Assembly: GCA_963678675.1 (NCBI GenBank)
Contig: OY783194.1
Location: 17,289,370 to 17,353,369 of the forward strand
Source: Xiphydria camelus
Lineage: Eukaryota > Arthropoda > Insecta > Hymenoptera > Xiphydriidae
Direction: 5' to 3'
Length of the DNA: 64,000 bases
The translations under genes were made by a program, and so were the position numbers. Positions 23,729 through 35,190 of this stretch are shown here, piece by piece (positions within the stretch are counted from its first letter, which is position 1; each line of letters starts with the position of its first letter). The notes under the pieces were generated by a model, which saw only the letters and a program-made list of their open reading frames with translations, was not told where the DNA came from and did no database searches.

Positions 23729-24142
23729 ATGAAGGTCATGGTCAAGGTCAAATAGAATATCACCATTGTACAGCCACTAAAAAATCCTAAATCCTACTAT
23801 CAAAAAGAATTTGTATAGGGCCCATAGCTTTTATGGTACGAAGCCGAACTGTACTTGACCTCAATTTGACCTCCGCTGACCATAAAGGTCACATGGAAAT
23901 AATGGTCAAGGACATATTTGAACGTGAAATTTCCCGCTCTTTTCATTTCCGGTATATAAAATAGAGGTTCGGATTTTAAAAAAATCAATTTTACCTAGAA
24001 GGTCATTGTCAATGTCAGATCCAATATGACCATTGGGTAGCCAGGGAAAAATCTTAAAAGTTTTATATTAAATGTTTTTCTCTAAAATGATTTCCCGCTG
24101 AGATAATCAGCTGTGCCTGGACTTTTTGAACACCCTGTACAA

Positions 24143-24657
24143 GATTTACTAACTCAGAAACCATCGCGGGCATGCGTCCAACCATTCCCCAAAGTTTCAT
24201 CGCAATCGGATGAACGGTTTAGGAAGGCATAATAATCATCCGTACCGGTACTTTTCGAACATCCTGTATACGATTTACTAACTCAGAAACCTTCGCGGGC
24301 ATGCGTCCAACCATTCCCCAAAGTTTCATCGCAATCGGATGAACGGTTTAGGAAGGCATAATAATCATCCGTACCGCTACTTTTTGAACACCCTGTATAC
24401 GATTTACTAACTCAGAAACCTTCACGGGCATGCGTCCAACCATTCCTCAAAGTTTCATCACAATCGGATGAACGGTTTAGGAAGGCATAATAATCATCAG
24501 AACCGGTACTTTTTGAACACCCTATATAAGATTTACTAACTCAGAAACCTTCGCGGGCATGCGTCCAACCATTCCCCAAAGTTTCATCGCAATCGGATGA
24601 ACGGTTTAGGAAGGCATTTGATATTACCTTAAAGGTCACGGTCAAGGTCAAATCCAA
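24143..24657. repeat. 129-bp tandem repeat inside the Helitron 5' region
   Basis: GATTTACTAACTCAGAAACC begins at 24143, 24272, 24401 and 24530, exactly 129 bp apart. A fifth diverged unit starts at 24776. Units include GCGGGCATGCGTCC and GGATGAACGGTTTAGG. Confidence 0.9.
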
Positions 24658-25270
24658 TACGACCACTGGGTAGCCAAGGGAAAATCCTTAAAGTTTTGTA
24701 TTAAACATTTTTCTCTAAAATGTTTTCCCGCTGAGATAATCGGCCGTACCGGGACTTTTTGAACACCCTGTATAAGATTTACTAACTCAGAAACCATCGC
24801 GGGCATGCGTCCAACCATTTCCCAAAATTTCATCGCAATCGGATGAACGGTTTAGGAAGGCATAAGAGACATACAGACAGACAGACAGACAAACATTCAT
24901 TTTTATATATATAAAATAGAAATAGATTAGCATTAAGGTAGTACCTCCACGAGATCCTTGAATTAAGAAATGGTTGAAATTTGATATATATGTTATTTAA
25001 TGCATTATCCAAACATCTGTGTAATTTAAATAAGTTTGACGACCCCAAACCTGAGATATTTACACTTGAAGTTGGCTTGATTTACACGTATAACAGATAC
25101 GTTATGATGGGCAAAACAGTACGTCATTAATTCTACCGTCAAAACTAAAATTAAGAAGTTGATAAAAAACGAGGATAAGGTAGAATAGGATATCACGAAT
25201 AATGTGAAAAAAAAATGAAAATGATTCACCATTTAGTTTCCAAGATATAACCATGAGAAGCCCTCACAAT

Positions 25271-27344
25271 AGGGAGGTCACCAAAAATATTTTATGTTAT
25301 TTCTCTATGAAAACTATTATGCATGTGTAAGTAACTATGTACGTGAGAGAATTTAAAAAAAAATAAAATTTACTACTTCAAATTGCACATTGTAACTCCT
25401 GCGATAACGTTAGGGACGAGAACGTTTTCTTATTGGTTTTGACGTCACTTGCCAAACACAAGCTCCGCCTTCTCCCGGGGAGCAGTGCAGGCATATAGCG
25501 CGAACGTGATTTAACTATCTGGCTCTCTTGGATCGGCAAATGTTTCGGGGGTAAATCAGCGATGGTCAGAAGGGAAAAGGGCTAAGCTTCTATTTGAGGA
25601 AAAGCTTATTGTTGAGACAGATGAAGTTGATAAAAACAACAAGATTGACGTAAATTCCTCAAAAGCTTCTGAAGTAAACAAACTTCGACGAAGTGCATGT
25701 ATTAAAGATTTGCGTAACGTATCATATGATGAAGATTACTGTTGAATATTAATTTTTTATAAATTTGATCACGATACTATCAATTTTTATGTAATCTTAT
25801 TAGAATATAAGAGTAATTTGTATATATTATACAAACTATGTATGTATCAGCATAGATTTAAGATTGAATGATAGGTAATGATTACTTGGTCTGATTGAGG
25901 TCTTCTTTTGGGGGTTTTCCTTAATCCGTAGCAACAAATGTTGGACCAATGTTATGTTCCCCAAAAGCAAATTATATAATAGATAAGAAAACTTCTATAT
26001 TAATTTAATCGATTACTTCTTGAGTGAGAGTATTGAAATAAGCAAAAACTGCTCGATGTTAGATATTTATAATCCTAAGTTTAACCCTTTTGCTCATGGT
26101 GACCACAAATGTGGACACGTGGATTAATGTATACCGTATGTATCATCCCGAATTAAACAAGCAGATATACCGACATTGCCGAAACTTTACCGACGGTCAA
26201 GAATTTTATAGTTAGAGTTGGCTTGAGAAGAGTGCGCTGTGTGTGCTGCGTGAGAGCGAAAAGTGTCAAACGTCTGATTTCCCGATAGCTGTCAATTCGG
26301 AAAATCGAAGTATTGAATAATAGACGAAACACTTCGATCTCTTGAATTAACAGCTATCGGGAAATCAGACGTTTGATACTTTTCGCTCTCACGCAGCACA
26401 CACAGCGCACTCTTCTCAAGCCAACTCTAACTATCAAATTCTTGACCGTCGGTGAAGTTTCGACAATGTCGGTATCTCAGCTTGTTTAATTCGGGATGAT
26501 ACATACGGTAATATATATATAAGGTCATAAATTAGAATTTTTTGACCGTTTGTTCACAAGAAGTACATTCGTGGACATTGTAACGAACGTATAAGGCATA
26601 TATCGCCATACAAATTACAATTTAAATTTATTAAAAAATTTAAAAAAATTAAATTTATGCAAAAAAAAATTTTTTTTATTAAAAAATTAAAATTTAAAGC
26701 ATCGAAGAGCTGGAATATATATTATCAATTGTATGGCTGTAAAAATAAAAATTCGTAAGTGAAAGGATTAAGAATATGATTTATTATCGCAAAGGAAAGG
26801 TAAGAGAGAGAGAGAGAGGGTACAGATTTATAACTCTACCCTTGCTAAAAAGTTTCCAATACTTTACAACCGGAGAAAACCCGGCGGGCCTAGCGGCCCA
26901 GATGAGCATGTGGTGTATAGCTTGATACAGAGTGATTTCTGGTCACTCTGTCCCTTCTAAATGGGCTTTGCAGCGTCTACTAAATAAGAAATAGTTAGTT
27001 CCGAGACAGCAACAACGAAGTGCATGTGATTTTTGGCAGTGTGGACGTTAAAACCCGCGCTGAAGCCACTACTACTTAATACGTACTGCTGGCTGTTGCG
27101 TTTTCTACGGTAAATCTACTCATTGCGAGCATAGTTTAGACGTTATGGCGGGGGTGTCTGGCAACTGACGTCACGCAACGTAGCCTCGTGTCGAGGTCCC
27201 GTTTTCTAGCCTCGCGTCAATTCATGATTTTTAAATATTTATAGCACGATTAACTCTTAATATTTTGCGCTACAACTTCGGTTAACGTTTTTGTGACCCA
27301 AACTCTATCGATTTTCATTTTTAAAAAAATTACCGAACCTCCCT
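25271..27344. mobile_element. Element inserted in the GGTAGTACC repeat (ends AGGGAGGT)
   Basis: Aligning the two GGTAGTACC copies shows the insertion precisely. It begins AGGGAGGTCACC at 25271 and ends ..ACCTCCCT at 27344. Inside are AT-rich DNA, a 380-bp foldback (26130-26512) and a ~53-codon open stretch near 25580-25743 ending ..SYDEDYC. I do not recognise that product. Confidence 0.65.
26130..26512. mobile_element. ~380-bp foldback MITE
   Basis: Arms 26130-26290 and 26345-26512 are inverted copies (ACCGTATGTATCATCCCGAA.., GAGAGCGAAAAGTGTC..) with a few mismatches. Confidence 0.85.
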
Positions 27345-27721
27345 ATTCTGGTCGTATAGCGTATATCTGCAAGGCCTGCAAGCGAACGAGTGCGTGGAGG
27401 GGGAACGGAACAGCGAGCCACGATCGTCGCTCATACGCACACAGAAGAGTGCGCCGTCTGTATATACAAGCTATTTCGTGTATTGGGGCAAAGCCCGGAC
27501 AGTCCCGGCAAAAAGTTTACTGGCAATGGTAGATCAAAAACACAGTATAGAATATATTTTACGGCAATAAATGATATCCATCGTATTATCTATTTTAGTA
27601 CCGAGTTAATATTGCGTAGTTTTTAATTTTATTTACTACTAATTAAACCAATTATCAATATTTTAAACATGAATATGGTATGTAACTTTTGGTTGAGGTC
27701 GTCGCGGAGGAACTACCTTAA

Positions 27722-28129
27722 AAGGACACGATTTCCTTCAATCACATTGCGATGGGAAGGATTTGTTTGAGCCCAATCATAAATTTGATCTACAGTTATT
27801 AGTATTTTTACTGTTTTCTCACAAATTGCGTGTATTGTCGAATGGTTTAGGTCTTATTCGGCGCCATATTGGTTAGGTCACGCCCCCATGTCGATTCCCA
27901 ATTGTCCTCAGATTTAGGAGCATTGTATATTGCTAGTAAAATGCATACTCCCCCCCCCCTCCCATTTTCGTATAATTGTTGCACAGGGCAGTTTACTTGT
28001 AGAAAAACTTGAGCCAGTTGGTCGAAATTAACGTTGATCTTGGGCTTGAGCAGCTTTCGCCCGAGTACCGCCCATTCTGAAAACTTAAAAAAAGCAAATA
28101 TGGTAAAAATCTTGGTGATTGACCTGTTA
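27722..28129. other. Unassigned spacer
   Basis: AT-rich with a C-run near 27950-27963. No gene or repeat recognised. Confidence 0.25.
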
Positions 28130-28774
28130 AGGGGTTAGGTCCACTTGTCAGGGTCGGGAGAATCGAAAATTTTTTTATTGCATATTCGTTAATAATAAGC
28201 CTTCAAGAATATGCTCACCAAATTTTATAATGATCAGAGCATTAGAACCGGAGTTATAGGCATTTATAGCGCGCCGCCTCTCCGCTCGGCCGCGCAGCTC
28301 AAAACTTAAAACGCGATTATCTCAGAATCGTGTTTTTCAAAAAACACCTTTGCGGTGGACACGATTACTCAAAATCTAGTACATCGATCACCAAATTTTT
28401 TTCTGCTTGTTTGTCATGATAATAGCTTGTGCTTGAACGAAGGATTTTCATTGTTTGTGGACAAATTTTTTTTTACACCGAAAAAACCGAAAATTGAAGA
28501 CCTTTAAAAATGTAACTTTTTATCATTTTGATTTTGGATGAACTATTTCCGGGTTATTATGTCCACCGCCACTGATGCTCAAAAAAGGCACTTTCGGAAA
28601 ACAGCTGTAGCTCCGCCATTTTGAAATCTTTTTTATGAAAAAATTTGTACAAGTACTTGAAAACATGTACTAATCGGCAGTATTAATCGTTTTCAAATAA
28701 ATATTTATTATGCTGCCGAAAAAAAAATGGAGAAAATCTCGTACATTCGCTCGCCACAAGTGGACCTAACCCCT
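28130..28774. mobile_element. ~645-bp element, TIR AGGGGTTAGGTCCACTTGT
   Basis: AAGGGGTTAGGTCCACTTGT at 28129 and its inverse (ACAAGTGGACCTAACCCCTT) at 28775 give a near-perfect ~20-bp TIR with TA on each side. No coding. Confidence 0.75.
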
Positions 28775-28789
28775 TAAAGGTATTTAATA

Positions 28790-29640
28790 AGGTTAGTAAT
28801 TAATTTTGCAAATATTTCTAATAATACTATAGGAGTCTGAACGTCTAATATAACGCGTAATGATTATTACAACAGTGCGGTTAAAAAGTAGGACGGAGTT
28901 GACGCGGACGGAGTTGATGATTTGGCCTATTTTGTTCAACAACAATTGGGTCTCTAACCTCACTTCCAATTCCGCACGCATACAATGTTGGGTTGACTTT
29001 ATCTTTAAATAAAACCCAAAAGTAACAATAATAAGCTAAAATTACTCGTGCACGGACCATGACGGAATTGATGCAAAGTATAATAAATGTCCTTACCTAA
29101 AACTGAAGAAAACCGCGTTTATACGCCGGTCATCCGGCTTCGCTGCCTGCCGCTCGCAGTTGGCAATCCTGCAGCGAAGCCTTCTCTTTCATTTGGTCTA
29201 TGAGAAATTGAGCTGGCTCGACAATGAAAACATTTCACGCGCGAAAACTTAAAATGTACTTAAACTGTGTTGTTACGAGCGACAACCAGTTTCAGGCTTC
29301 TCCAGACTGAACGAAGAGACTCAGCACTATGATTTTCTTCAAATTTGTACAGCTTCAGGTCCCCAACAGATAATACCAGCCAGGTATCGAATGCATTGTA
29401 ACAGAAACGAGAAACGACATGTTTTGTACAGTGGCTCAAGGGTGGAGACATGAGACGGAGTTGACGGCTTTATTTCGAAACCACTGTGAGCACATGCAAC
29501 GAAATATTTCCACGAAAGCATTATGCCGAAGTGGGATTGGTCAGTCTACGTTAAATAAAGCCATAAGATGAAAGGTTTGATGTGTAACTGCTCCGTTAAA
29601 GACCGAACATCAAAAAATGTCACATTTTTGAGAATCACCC
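28790..29640. other. Right subterminal arm of the Sola-like element
   Basis: Holds GACGGAGTTGACGC at 28892, variants at 28906 (GACGGAGTTGATG), 29061 and 29454. Minus-strand frames near 29260-29521 show no domain. Confidence 0.45.
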
Positions 29641-29644
29641 ATAT

Positions 29645-29792
29645 ATCTCCCAAACGAGCGTAATTTTTGAAAAACTTCTTTAGCAAAAGTTGTACCGTTT
29701 AAATTAATACACAAAAATATCTAATAATTTCTTAATATCAACTTCCGGTTTGAAGAACTGACATACATCTTTCAATTTTGACCTGTAATTGT
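29645..29792. repeat. ~150-bp repeat, inverse copy at 35040-35190
   Basis: AACTTCCGGTTTGAAG, TTGTACCGTTTAAAT and TAATTTCTTAATATC stretches recur in inverse orientation at 35040-35190. The Sola-like element ends at one edge and the pogo-like element begins at the other, so this repeat is the pre-existing host of both insertions. Confidence 0.65.
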
Positions 29793-30131
29793 TAGGGGAG
29801 AGGTCCGTAAAGTGGGACGGGTTTTGTATTTTGGCCAAATTTTTTGACTAAAAAGAAGTATTACAGAAAGCTGTATACCGTTGGAAAGGTCATTTTCTCC
29901 GCTACATTTTTGCTACTGAAAGTAATTAAATTGCTTCAGAAATATACAAGTCATGATCTATTTTCCGAACATATGATTTTTGGCCATTAAAAAAATTGGT
30001 CCGTAAGGTAGGACACTCAATATGATTGAGAAAAGGGCTAAAAAATTTAATAAAAACACCAGATTTCAAGAGTTTATTGCTGATGTATTTATTGAAAAGT
30101 CCTTTGCCATAAAAACGAGAAATAAAACTCA

Positions 30132-30356
30132 TTAATTTTCGTCAGACAAATCGTCATCGGAGTCGCAATTTTGGCACGTGAAATAACTTCGGTTCATGTT
30201 GACGCACTTTAAATGAAATGGTCGTTGGCACTTGTTGCATTCGATGGAGTTGTTTTCAGTTAATTCGGCTAGCAAATTTTCCATGCATATCATGCAGAAA
30301 TCTACATCTTCATCCGACGATGATGACGAACATTTCTTCTTTGAGACAGCGCACAT
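30132..30356 (-). CDS. PHD/RING-like zinc finger, probably pogo transposase tail
   Basis: 74 residues: Ser/acidic stretch, then C-x2-C (CMIC), C-x2-C (CNKC), H-x2-C (HLKC) and C-x2-C (CQNC), an acidic end and TAA. Spacing is C4HC3-like as in PHD fingers. Several insect pogo-type transposases end this way, from memory. It is probably the last exon; the start codon used is uncertain. Confidence 0.55.
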   Translation of the reverse strand: MCAVSKKKCSSSSSDEDVDFCMICMENLLAELTENNSIECNKCQRPFHLKCVNMNRSYFTCQNCDSDDDLSDEN

Positions 30357-30579
30357 AGGGGTATTTTGCCTTCGTAGCCGGACAAAATTATGTTTTTATT
30401 TTGTTGTTGTGTACTAGGGTTTCTGTTGGTTTGTGTATCTAAATTAGTTGTTTGAGTCAGTTCATAACATAAAAAATGTTTATTTTTAATTTTTGTACAG
30501 AAAATAGTAACATTCATTACAGATAAAGTACAATAATAATTTTACATATGATCTGTTTAGATGATGACGAGTGCCAAGA

Positions 30580-30795
30580 TTACTCAGGCGAGTCCTCCGC
30601 TTCGTCGTCTTCCGATGCTTCGGAGTTCCAAACTTCAGAATAAGGATCGGCGGGCAACAGCATTTCTATTGTCTCTTTTAAGAAAGGCTGTGATTTTTTC
30701 TTTGGTTTTGGCCTGAGATACGACATCAGTGGATCAGAGGATAGCAATAGGCGATTAAGGACATCAACGTTGCATTCTATCGATAAAATTGACAT
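30580..30795 (-). CDS. Short acidic-tailed ORF in the pogo-like element
   Basis: 71 residues with a basic patch (RPKPKKKSQ) and an acidic end (EASEDDEAEDSPE). No recognised family. It lies between the transposase remnant and the zinc finger and may be an exon of either. Confidence 0.3.
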   Translation of the reverse strand: MSILSIECNVDVLNRLLLSSDPLMSYLRPKPKKKSQPFLKETIEMLLPADPYSEVWNSEASEDDEAEDSPE

Positions 30796-31205
30796 TTAGT
30801 ACTGTCGCCATTAAAATGTCGGTATACTGAAAAATAGCAAAAAGTAGCACCTGATTTCTAAAATACTTTCTTAAAATTGATCTATTCTGTATGGCAAAAT
30901 AAACAAATCACCCCGGAAGCACCCAGAAGCATAACTAATAGTCCTATATATACGCAAGCATCAGTAAAAATCGTTCAACAATGCTTCACGATTCAAACTG
31001 CTATTTTGTGCAATAAGCAACAAGAAATTAAAATACAATTATGATAAAAATATGTGTTTTTACCTGAATTAAGATAATACATATCCTCTTCCTATTTAGA
31101 CGACTTACTTTCGACTAGCTCTGCATGTACCGGATGCAACAGAGGGCGATGGGAAAGGTTACACTTTGTTTACCAACTACCTGGCTCATAGCACGTAGCT
31201 TAATA

Positions 31206-31760
31206 TTATGTCTGTAATAGTTTCGAGAAATGGGATTTTGGCCAGCTAGATAGGCGAAATACCCCTCTGTGCAGCGGCCCGTGTGGGCTGTGTTTGCTTT
31301 TTGGATAGCTCTTCATGCAGGGTGAGGTGAGAACTATGCTCTTCATCGGTTTACGCCCGCGATTGAATTTTTTCTGTTGTGGAGCTGGCTGAAGTGGTCC
31401 AATTTTGAACAATATTGAGGCCGTAATTGACGAACGTGACATTGTTTTTGGTATCGTAGTTGATGTTGATGGCTCTGTCGGTGTTGATACAGTCTCATAT
31501 GCGCCAAAATCTATCGGAACAATACGCCATTGCTCTTCTTCATTTAGTCCACTCTCAATCGCAACAGCATAATCACTTTGTTCACTTAAATTGGCCTGAA
31601 CAAAATCGGAAGGACCGAAAACATTCCGTTTCAGTGGATAAATGCCCGTTTTGGCAAAACCAGACTTTATATTCCCTGGAGTTAGAGTTTGATACACGGC
31701 TACGCACACAAGTCCGGGTACGTGACAAATGTCCAGCGCCTTTCCAGCGTTAGCCGTCTG
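31206..31760 (-). pseudogene. Pogo/Tigger-like transposase C-terminus
   Basis: The frame reads WQTANAGKALDI, then LTPGNIKSGFAKTGIYPLKR and FGPSDF, the conserved end of the DDE_1 transposase domain in pogo/jerky-like proteins. The helix-turn-helix, CENP-B-like and catalytic regions are missing. The space where they should lie (31769-32200) holds a minisatellite and AT-rich DNA, so the gene is truncated. Confidence 0.75.
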
Positions 31761-31768
31761 CCAATTCG

Positions 31769-31940
31769 ATAAGCTTCTATGCGTCTCTATGAATTTCGAT
31801 GCGTTTCTATGAGCTTCTATGCGTCTCTACGAATTTCGATGCATTTCTATAAGCTTCTATGCGTCTCTATGAACTTCGATGCGTTTCTATGAGCTTCTAT
31901 GCGTCTCTATAAATTTCGATGCGTTTTTATGAGCCCCCTT
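31769..31940. repeat. ~40-bp minisatellite, ~4 copies
   Basis: Units of AGCTTCTATGCGTCTCTATG plus AATTTCGATGCGTTTCTATG, alternating with single-base differences. Confidence 0.85.
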
Positions 31941-32479
31941 TTATAGATCACTCCAAACCAAACTCCCATATTATCAAATAGAGGTCAAGAAGTACTCCCA
32001 GACTCAACACCTTTCGGGGAAAATGCATAATATGCGTTCCCCTGAAAAACACATAATCTCACATAGTGTCCCACCTTACGGACCAACAAGTGTGCCACCT
32101 TACGTACATCGACCCCATTTGGATATGATGTTATATTTTGTTCACTATGTGAGATATGTTCAAAATTCCTTCGGAATATTAAAGTAGACATAAAACTGTG
32201 GTGGAATTTTGATATTCACCTTTTTCTAGCGTTGAAAAAGTACACTTTTTTCACGTACGGAAAATTCTCGAAGTTACTTTTTTCAACCAATTTTCTGGAG
32301 TGCTCTGATTCAAACACAAGGAACACGAGTTAGTACGTCTTTCTACCATGAAAAGTTAGCTTCTAATAATACAACAACTTGACTGTATAAACATTAGTGC
32401 TGCCAGTTGCCATAGTCAAGATAAGTGACTGTCCCGCATTACAGACTGTCCCACCTTACGGACCTCTCCCCTATTTATT

Positions 32480-33290
32480 ATAAGGTAAAGTAGGGCAAGA
32501 GAGAGAGAGCATTTTTGGGGCAAGTGCAGTATTTTCAATTTTTATTCAAGTTTCGTAGCGAATTGTGCTGCCATTTATGAAAACTGTCTAACTAATCCGC
32601 CCAACATAACTCAACCACTACCGGCCACCTGTGTCTTCCGTTGTGTGAGTGACACGTTCCTTAATTTTAATGTGCATTTAGGATTGATATTCGAGTTGGT
32701 ATATTTTTTAAAATCTTTAAACATCGGCGAATTAGTGTATCTTTAATTCGTAATTTTTTCGAGTACATATGTTAATTAAGCTGTTTTTCTAATCTAAGAG
32801 GTATTTTCGCAGTTGCTAACCTAAATTGTTGTTCTTGTTGATATGATGAACTTGTCCCATCTATTTTTCTAGTGCGGCCTATTTCTCCCGGACAAGAGCG
32901 TCATAGAGCGCCCTTGCCCCATGCAGTACCGAATACAATTATTATTTTCTTTAAATACTTACTTAACCCTTACGGTACTAACGGGACATATATATCCCAG
33001 ACTAAGTTTTAAAACAACAAAATCCGTGCCGAAAGGGTTAAATATGCATGCGTCTAGCTAGCTTTTAAAAATAGGTGATTTATGTTAAATACACTTTAAT
33101 ATTTTAATTTTCCAAAGATTTTCTTAAGGTAGTGCGTTTTCAAACATTTTTATGTAATTTTCTTGAGTTTGAATGTGTCCTATTAAAATGTTAAAAGTTT
33201 ATAGCTCCTCTATTTTTGTTTGGGCCAGTTTTGTTTTAATTTTATTTGAAAATAAACATATCATTGAGATGATTGCTCTTGTCCCGTTTA
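32480..33290. other. Unassigned DNA with GGGCAAGAG-type motifs
   Basis: AAAGTAGGGCAAGAGAGAG (32486) and inverse-like CTCTTGTCCC (33266) hint at another GGG-ended element, but I could not fix termini. A 71-bp piggyBac MITE lies within. Confidence 0.25.
32967..33037. mobile_element. 71-bp piggyBac-type MITE with TTAA
   Basis: CCCTTACGGTACTAACGGGA at 32967 and ..CCGTGCCGAAAGGG ending 33037, each flanked by TTAA. No room for coding; a minimal non-autonomous element. Confidence 0.75.
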
Positions 33291-33319
33291 TAGATCTTCA
33301 CATTTAAACTAAAATATTG

Positions 33320-33485
33320 ACGAAAACGCACTTGCACCGTAATCGTCTAGGTCTTCCGCTCCACTATTTTCGGTATTCAGGTTTTCCAGTCCATAGTTAT
33401 CGGTATCCAGATCTTTCACGCCAGTTTTCAACGTCCAGGTCTTCTGCTCTACAGTTTTCGATATCCAGGTTTTCTGCCCTATAGA
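33320..33485 (-). repeat. 30-bp minisatellite block A (inverted relative to block B)
   Basis: About five units of GGTCTTCCGCTCCA..TTTTCGGTATCCA. The inverse complement equals the unit of the block at 34420-34805. Confidence 0.8.
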
Positions 33486-33489
33486 AGAC

Positions 33490-34419
33490 CCTTTTTTTTT
33501 AAAGAGGGGAAATGCATTTACGCACACCTCGGGCATGGGCAAAAGCGCCCGAGATAGTGTGGGACTCGAGGTCACCTGCTAAGTGCAATGCGGGGTCCAA
33601 TACCTACTAAACCCGAACATCCATTCTCAACAACCCCGGAAGGCGGCTCCTGGTATAATCCACTGAGAACCTTACCCAGGAGACCACCTACAAATCGGAG
33701 TCCAAACCGTAAGGTAAGGACGACCGGTACAACTCAACATTAGGTAATGAACTTCTCTAGAAAGAGGAGTTCCACAGCGATCAGCTGGGGGGAGTTGGCT
33801 ACACTGGACGCCAAAAACGTCAACCTCATCCAGTCCCGGGACCAGGGTCCGCCCATAACTCTCGCCGAAAGGCCCTGCACGTAATCCCCAGGCGGGGAAG
33901 AGTCCCGAAAGCCCCCATCACCAGAAGACATCGGTCTTGATTGTCTCACCTATAGGCCAAGTCGTCTCCATGGTATAAGGAGCCGAAACTCATCCTAGTG
34001 TCCCCGCAGGCGGGAGAGTCGGCATGCCGTCACCGACAGACCCATCCATGCGGGGAAGGCGACGCAGGTAGCTGCCGTACCGAGTCAATGGTGTGTGGTA
34101 ATCACCGCTCAGTCAGCGTAAAGGGGTGGAGCAAAGCTCAACACCCCCCAAGTCCCAGGCGAAACCAGGCTCCGAACCATTGCGCGCACCACGAATGTGC
34201 GCAGCACCTCCCTACATCCCGGGTCAAGACGCTGCCCGCGATTCTCGCCAACAGGTTCCGCACCAATCTCCAGGCAGCAGAGAGCCCCAATGGCTCTCAT
34301 TACCAGGAGGCATCGGCCTTAATAGTCCCACCTATTAGCCAGGTCGCCTCCATGGATTCAGAGAGCCGAAACTCGTCCCATTGCCCTCGCCGGTGAGTGA
34401 GTCGGCACTGCCGAAAGAT
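33490..34419. repeat. GC-richer region with a ~382-bp tandem duplication
   Basis: CATCACCAGAAGACATCGGT at 33917 and CATTACCAGGAGGCATCGGC at 34299 head similar blocks that also share AGGCGGG/AGGCAGC and CTCGCC(G/A)A stretches, about 70-75 percent alike. Frames across it are not recognised. It may be untranslated sequence of a retroelement. Confidence 0.4.
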
Positions 34420-34805
34420 CTGGACACCAAAAACTATAGGGTAGAATACCTGACCACCGCAGACTATGGAGCGGAAGACCTGGATATCGAAAACTACGGA
34501 GCGGAAGACCTGGACACCAAGAACTATAGAGCGAAAGACCTGGACGCCGAAATTACTATGGAGCAGACAACCTGAACATTGAAAACTATAGAGCGGAAGA
34601 CCTGGACACCGGAGACTATGGAGTGGAAGACCTAGACACCGGAAACTGCGGAGCGGAAGACCAGGATACCGAAAACTATGAAGCGGAAGACCTGGACATT
34701 GAAAACTATGAGGTGGAAGACCTGCCCATCGAAAACTATGAAGCGAAAGTCTTTGATATAGAAAACTAAGGAGCGGAAGACCTGGACACCGGAAACTGTG
34801 GGGCG
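34420..34805 (+). repeat. 30-bp minisatellite block B, ~13 copies
   Basis: Unit GAAAACTATGGAGCGGAAGA + CCTGGACACC. In one plus-strand frame it reads the decapeptide ENYGAEDLDT; on the minus strand it reads a hydrophobic repeat. Both stay open because 30 is divisible by 3, and neither is convincing as a gene. Confidence 0.9.
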
Positions 34806-35039
34806 GACGAATAGTTTTCATGAAAGTAGTGATAACCGTGTACATACACAAAGTTGGATTTTGATTTCAAACGTTTTACACGCTCCAAACGAGAATATTT
34901 TTGGAAAAGGCAACGCTTGACCTATTTCTCATTTGTACGTCGGATTGCATGCAACGGGCCAAACGGGCAGAAATTCAACCCTGGATATTTTGGACTTCCG
35001 GATATGCAAATCGAATATTCGATGGCTTGCATTATAATA

Positions 35040-35190
35040 AGTAACAGTTACGCGTCAAAATTAAAAGATGAACATCGGTCCTTCAAACCGGAAGTGGACA
35101 TTAAGAAATTATTAGGTACTTTTTGTACGCCGTCAAATGGTACAACTTTTGTTTAAAAAAAATTATAGAAATCATGCTCATTTCAGAGAT
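35040..35190. repeat. Second copy of the 29645-29792 repeat
   Basis: Inverse-orientation match to 29645-29792. It forms the 3' half of an open frame (34854-35156, 100 codons), which I therefore treat as repeat-derived. Confidence 0.6.

Larger units (their letters stand above)
23182..24926 (-). mobile_element. Internally deleted Helitron
   Basis: On the minus strand it starts TCTATTT.. after A at 24926 and ends CCCG..CGGG hairpin then CTGCTAG at 23182, followed by T. That fits A/T insertion, 5' TC and 3' CTRR. The 5' part has TGTCTGTCTGTCTGTATGTC and the 3' part retains the helicase C-terminus. About 1.75 kb, versus several kb for complete elements. Confidence 0.8.
24933..27721. mobile_element. 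TTAA-flanked element copy 1 (GGTAGTACCTCC), interrupted
   Basis: Ends TTAAGGTAGTACCTCC at 24933 and the inverse at 27721. It is nearly identical to 37374-38082 over both halves, but a ~2.07-kb insertion (25271-27344) separates them. No coding capacity in the repeat itself. Confidence 0.8.
15052..29640 (-). mobile_element. Large 4-bp-TSD transposon (GGGTGATTCTC ends), Sola-like, heavily invaded
   Basis: GGGTGATTCTCAAAAATGTG at 15052 and its inverse ending at 29640 are each flanked by ATAT. A minus-strand transposase remnant (18981-20620) is homologous to the one in the element at 49911-54448, which has the same termini. GACGGAGTTGACGC motifs lie near both ends (18162, 28892, 28906, 29061, 29454). 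Its 14.6-kb span is mostly later insertions. Assignment to Sola rests on the 4-bp AT-rich duplication and DDE-like motifs and is inference. Confidence 0.65.
29795..32471 (-). mobile_element. Pogo-like transposon, TIR GGGGAGAGGTCCGTAA
   Basis: GGGGAGAGGTCCGTAAAGTG at 29795 and the inverse of GGGGAGAGGTCCGTAAGGTG at 32471 are flanked by TA. GGTCCGTAAGGTGGGACA and close variants recur at about 29999, 32064, 32090 and 32440. It encodes a transposase C-terminus and a zinc finger on the minus strand. Confidence 0.8.

Noticed and set aside
25026..25232. Membrane-like minus-strand ORF, repeated at 37467-37691
   Set aside because: Both lie in copies of a non-coding TTAA-flanked repeat; the frame is not protected from indels between copies.
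34420..34805. Possible CRISPR-like array of 30-bp repeats
   Set aside because: Units are contiguous with no spacers and drift in sequence; this is a minisatellite in a eukaryotic genome.
34300..34851. 183-codon minus-strand ORF with GLPLHSF-type repeats
   Set aside because: It is the antisense reading of the 30-bp minisatellite, open only because the unit is a multiple of three.
34854..35156. 100-codon plus-strand ORF
   Set aside because: Its second half is a repeat also found inverted at 29645-29792, where the frame is broken.
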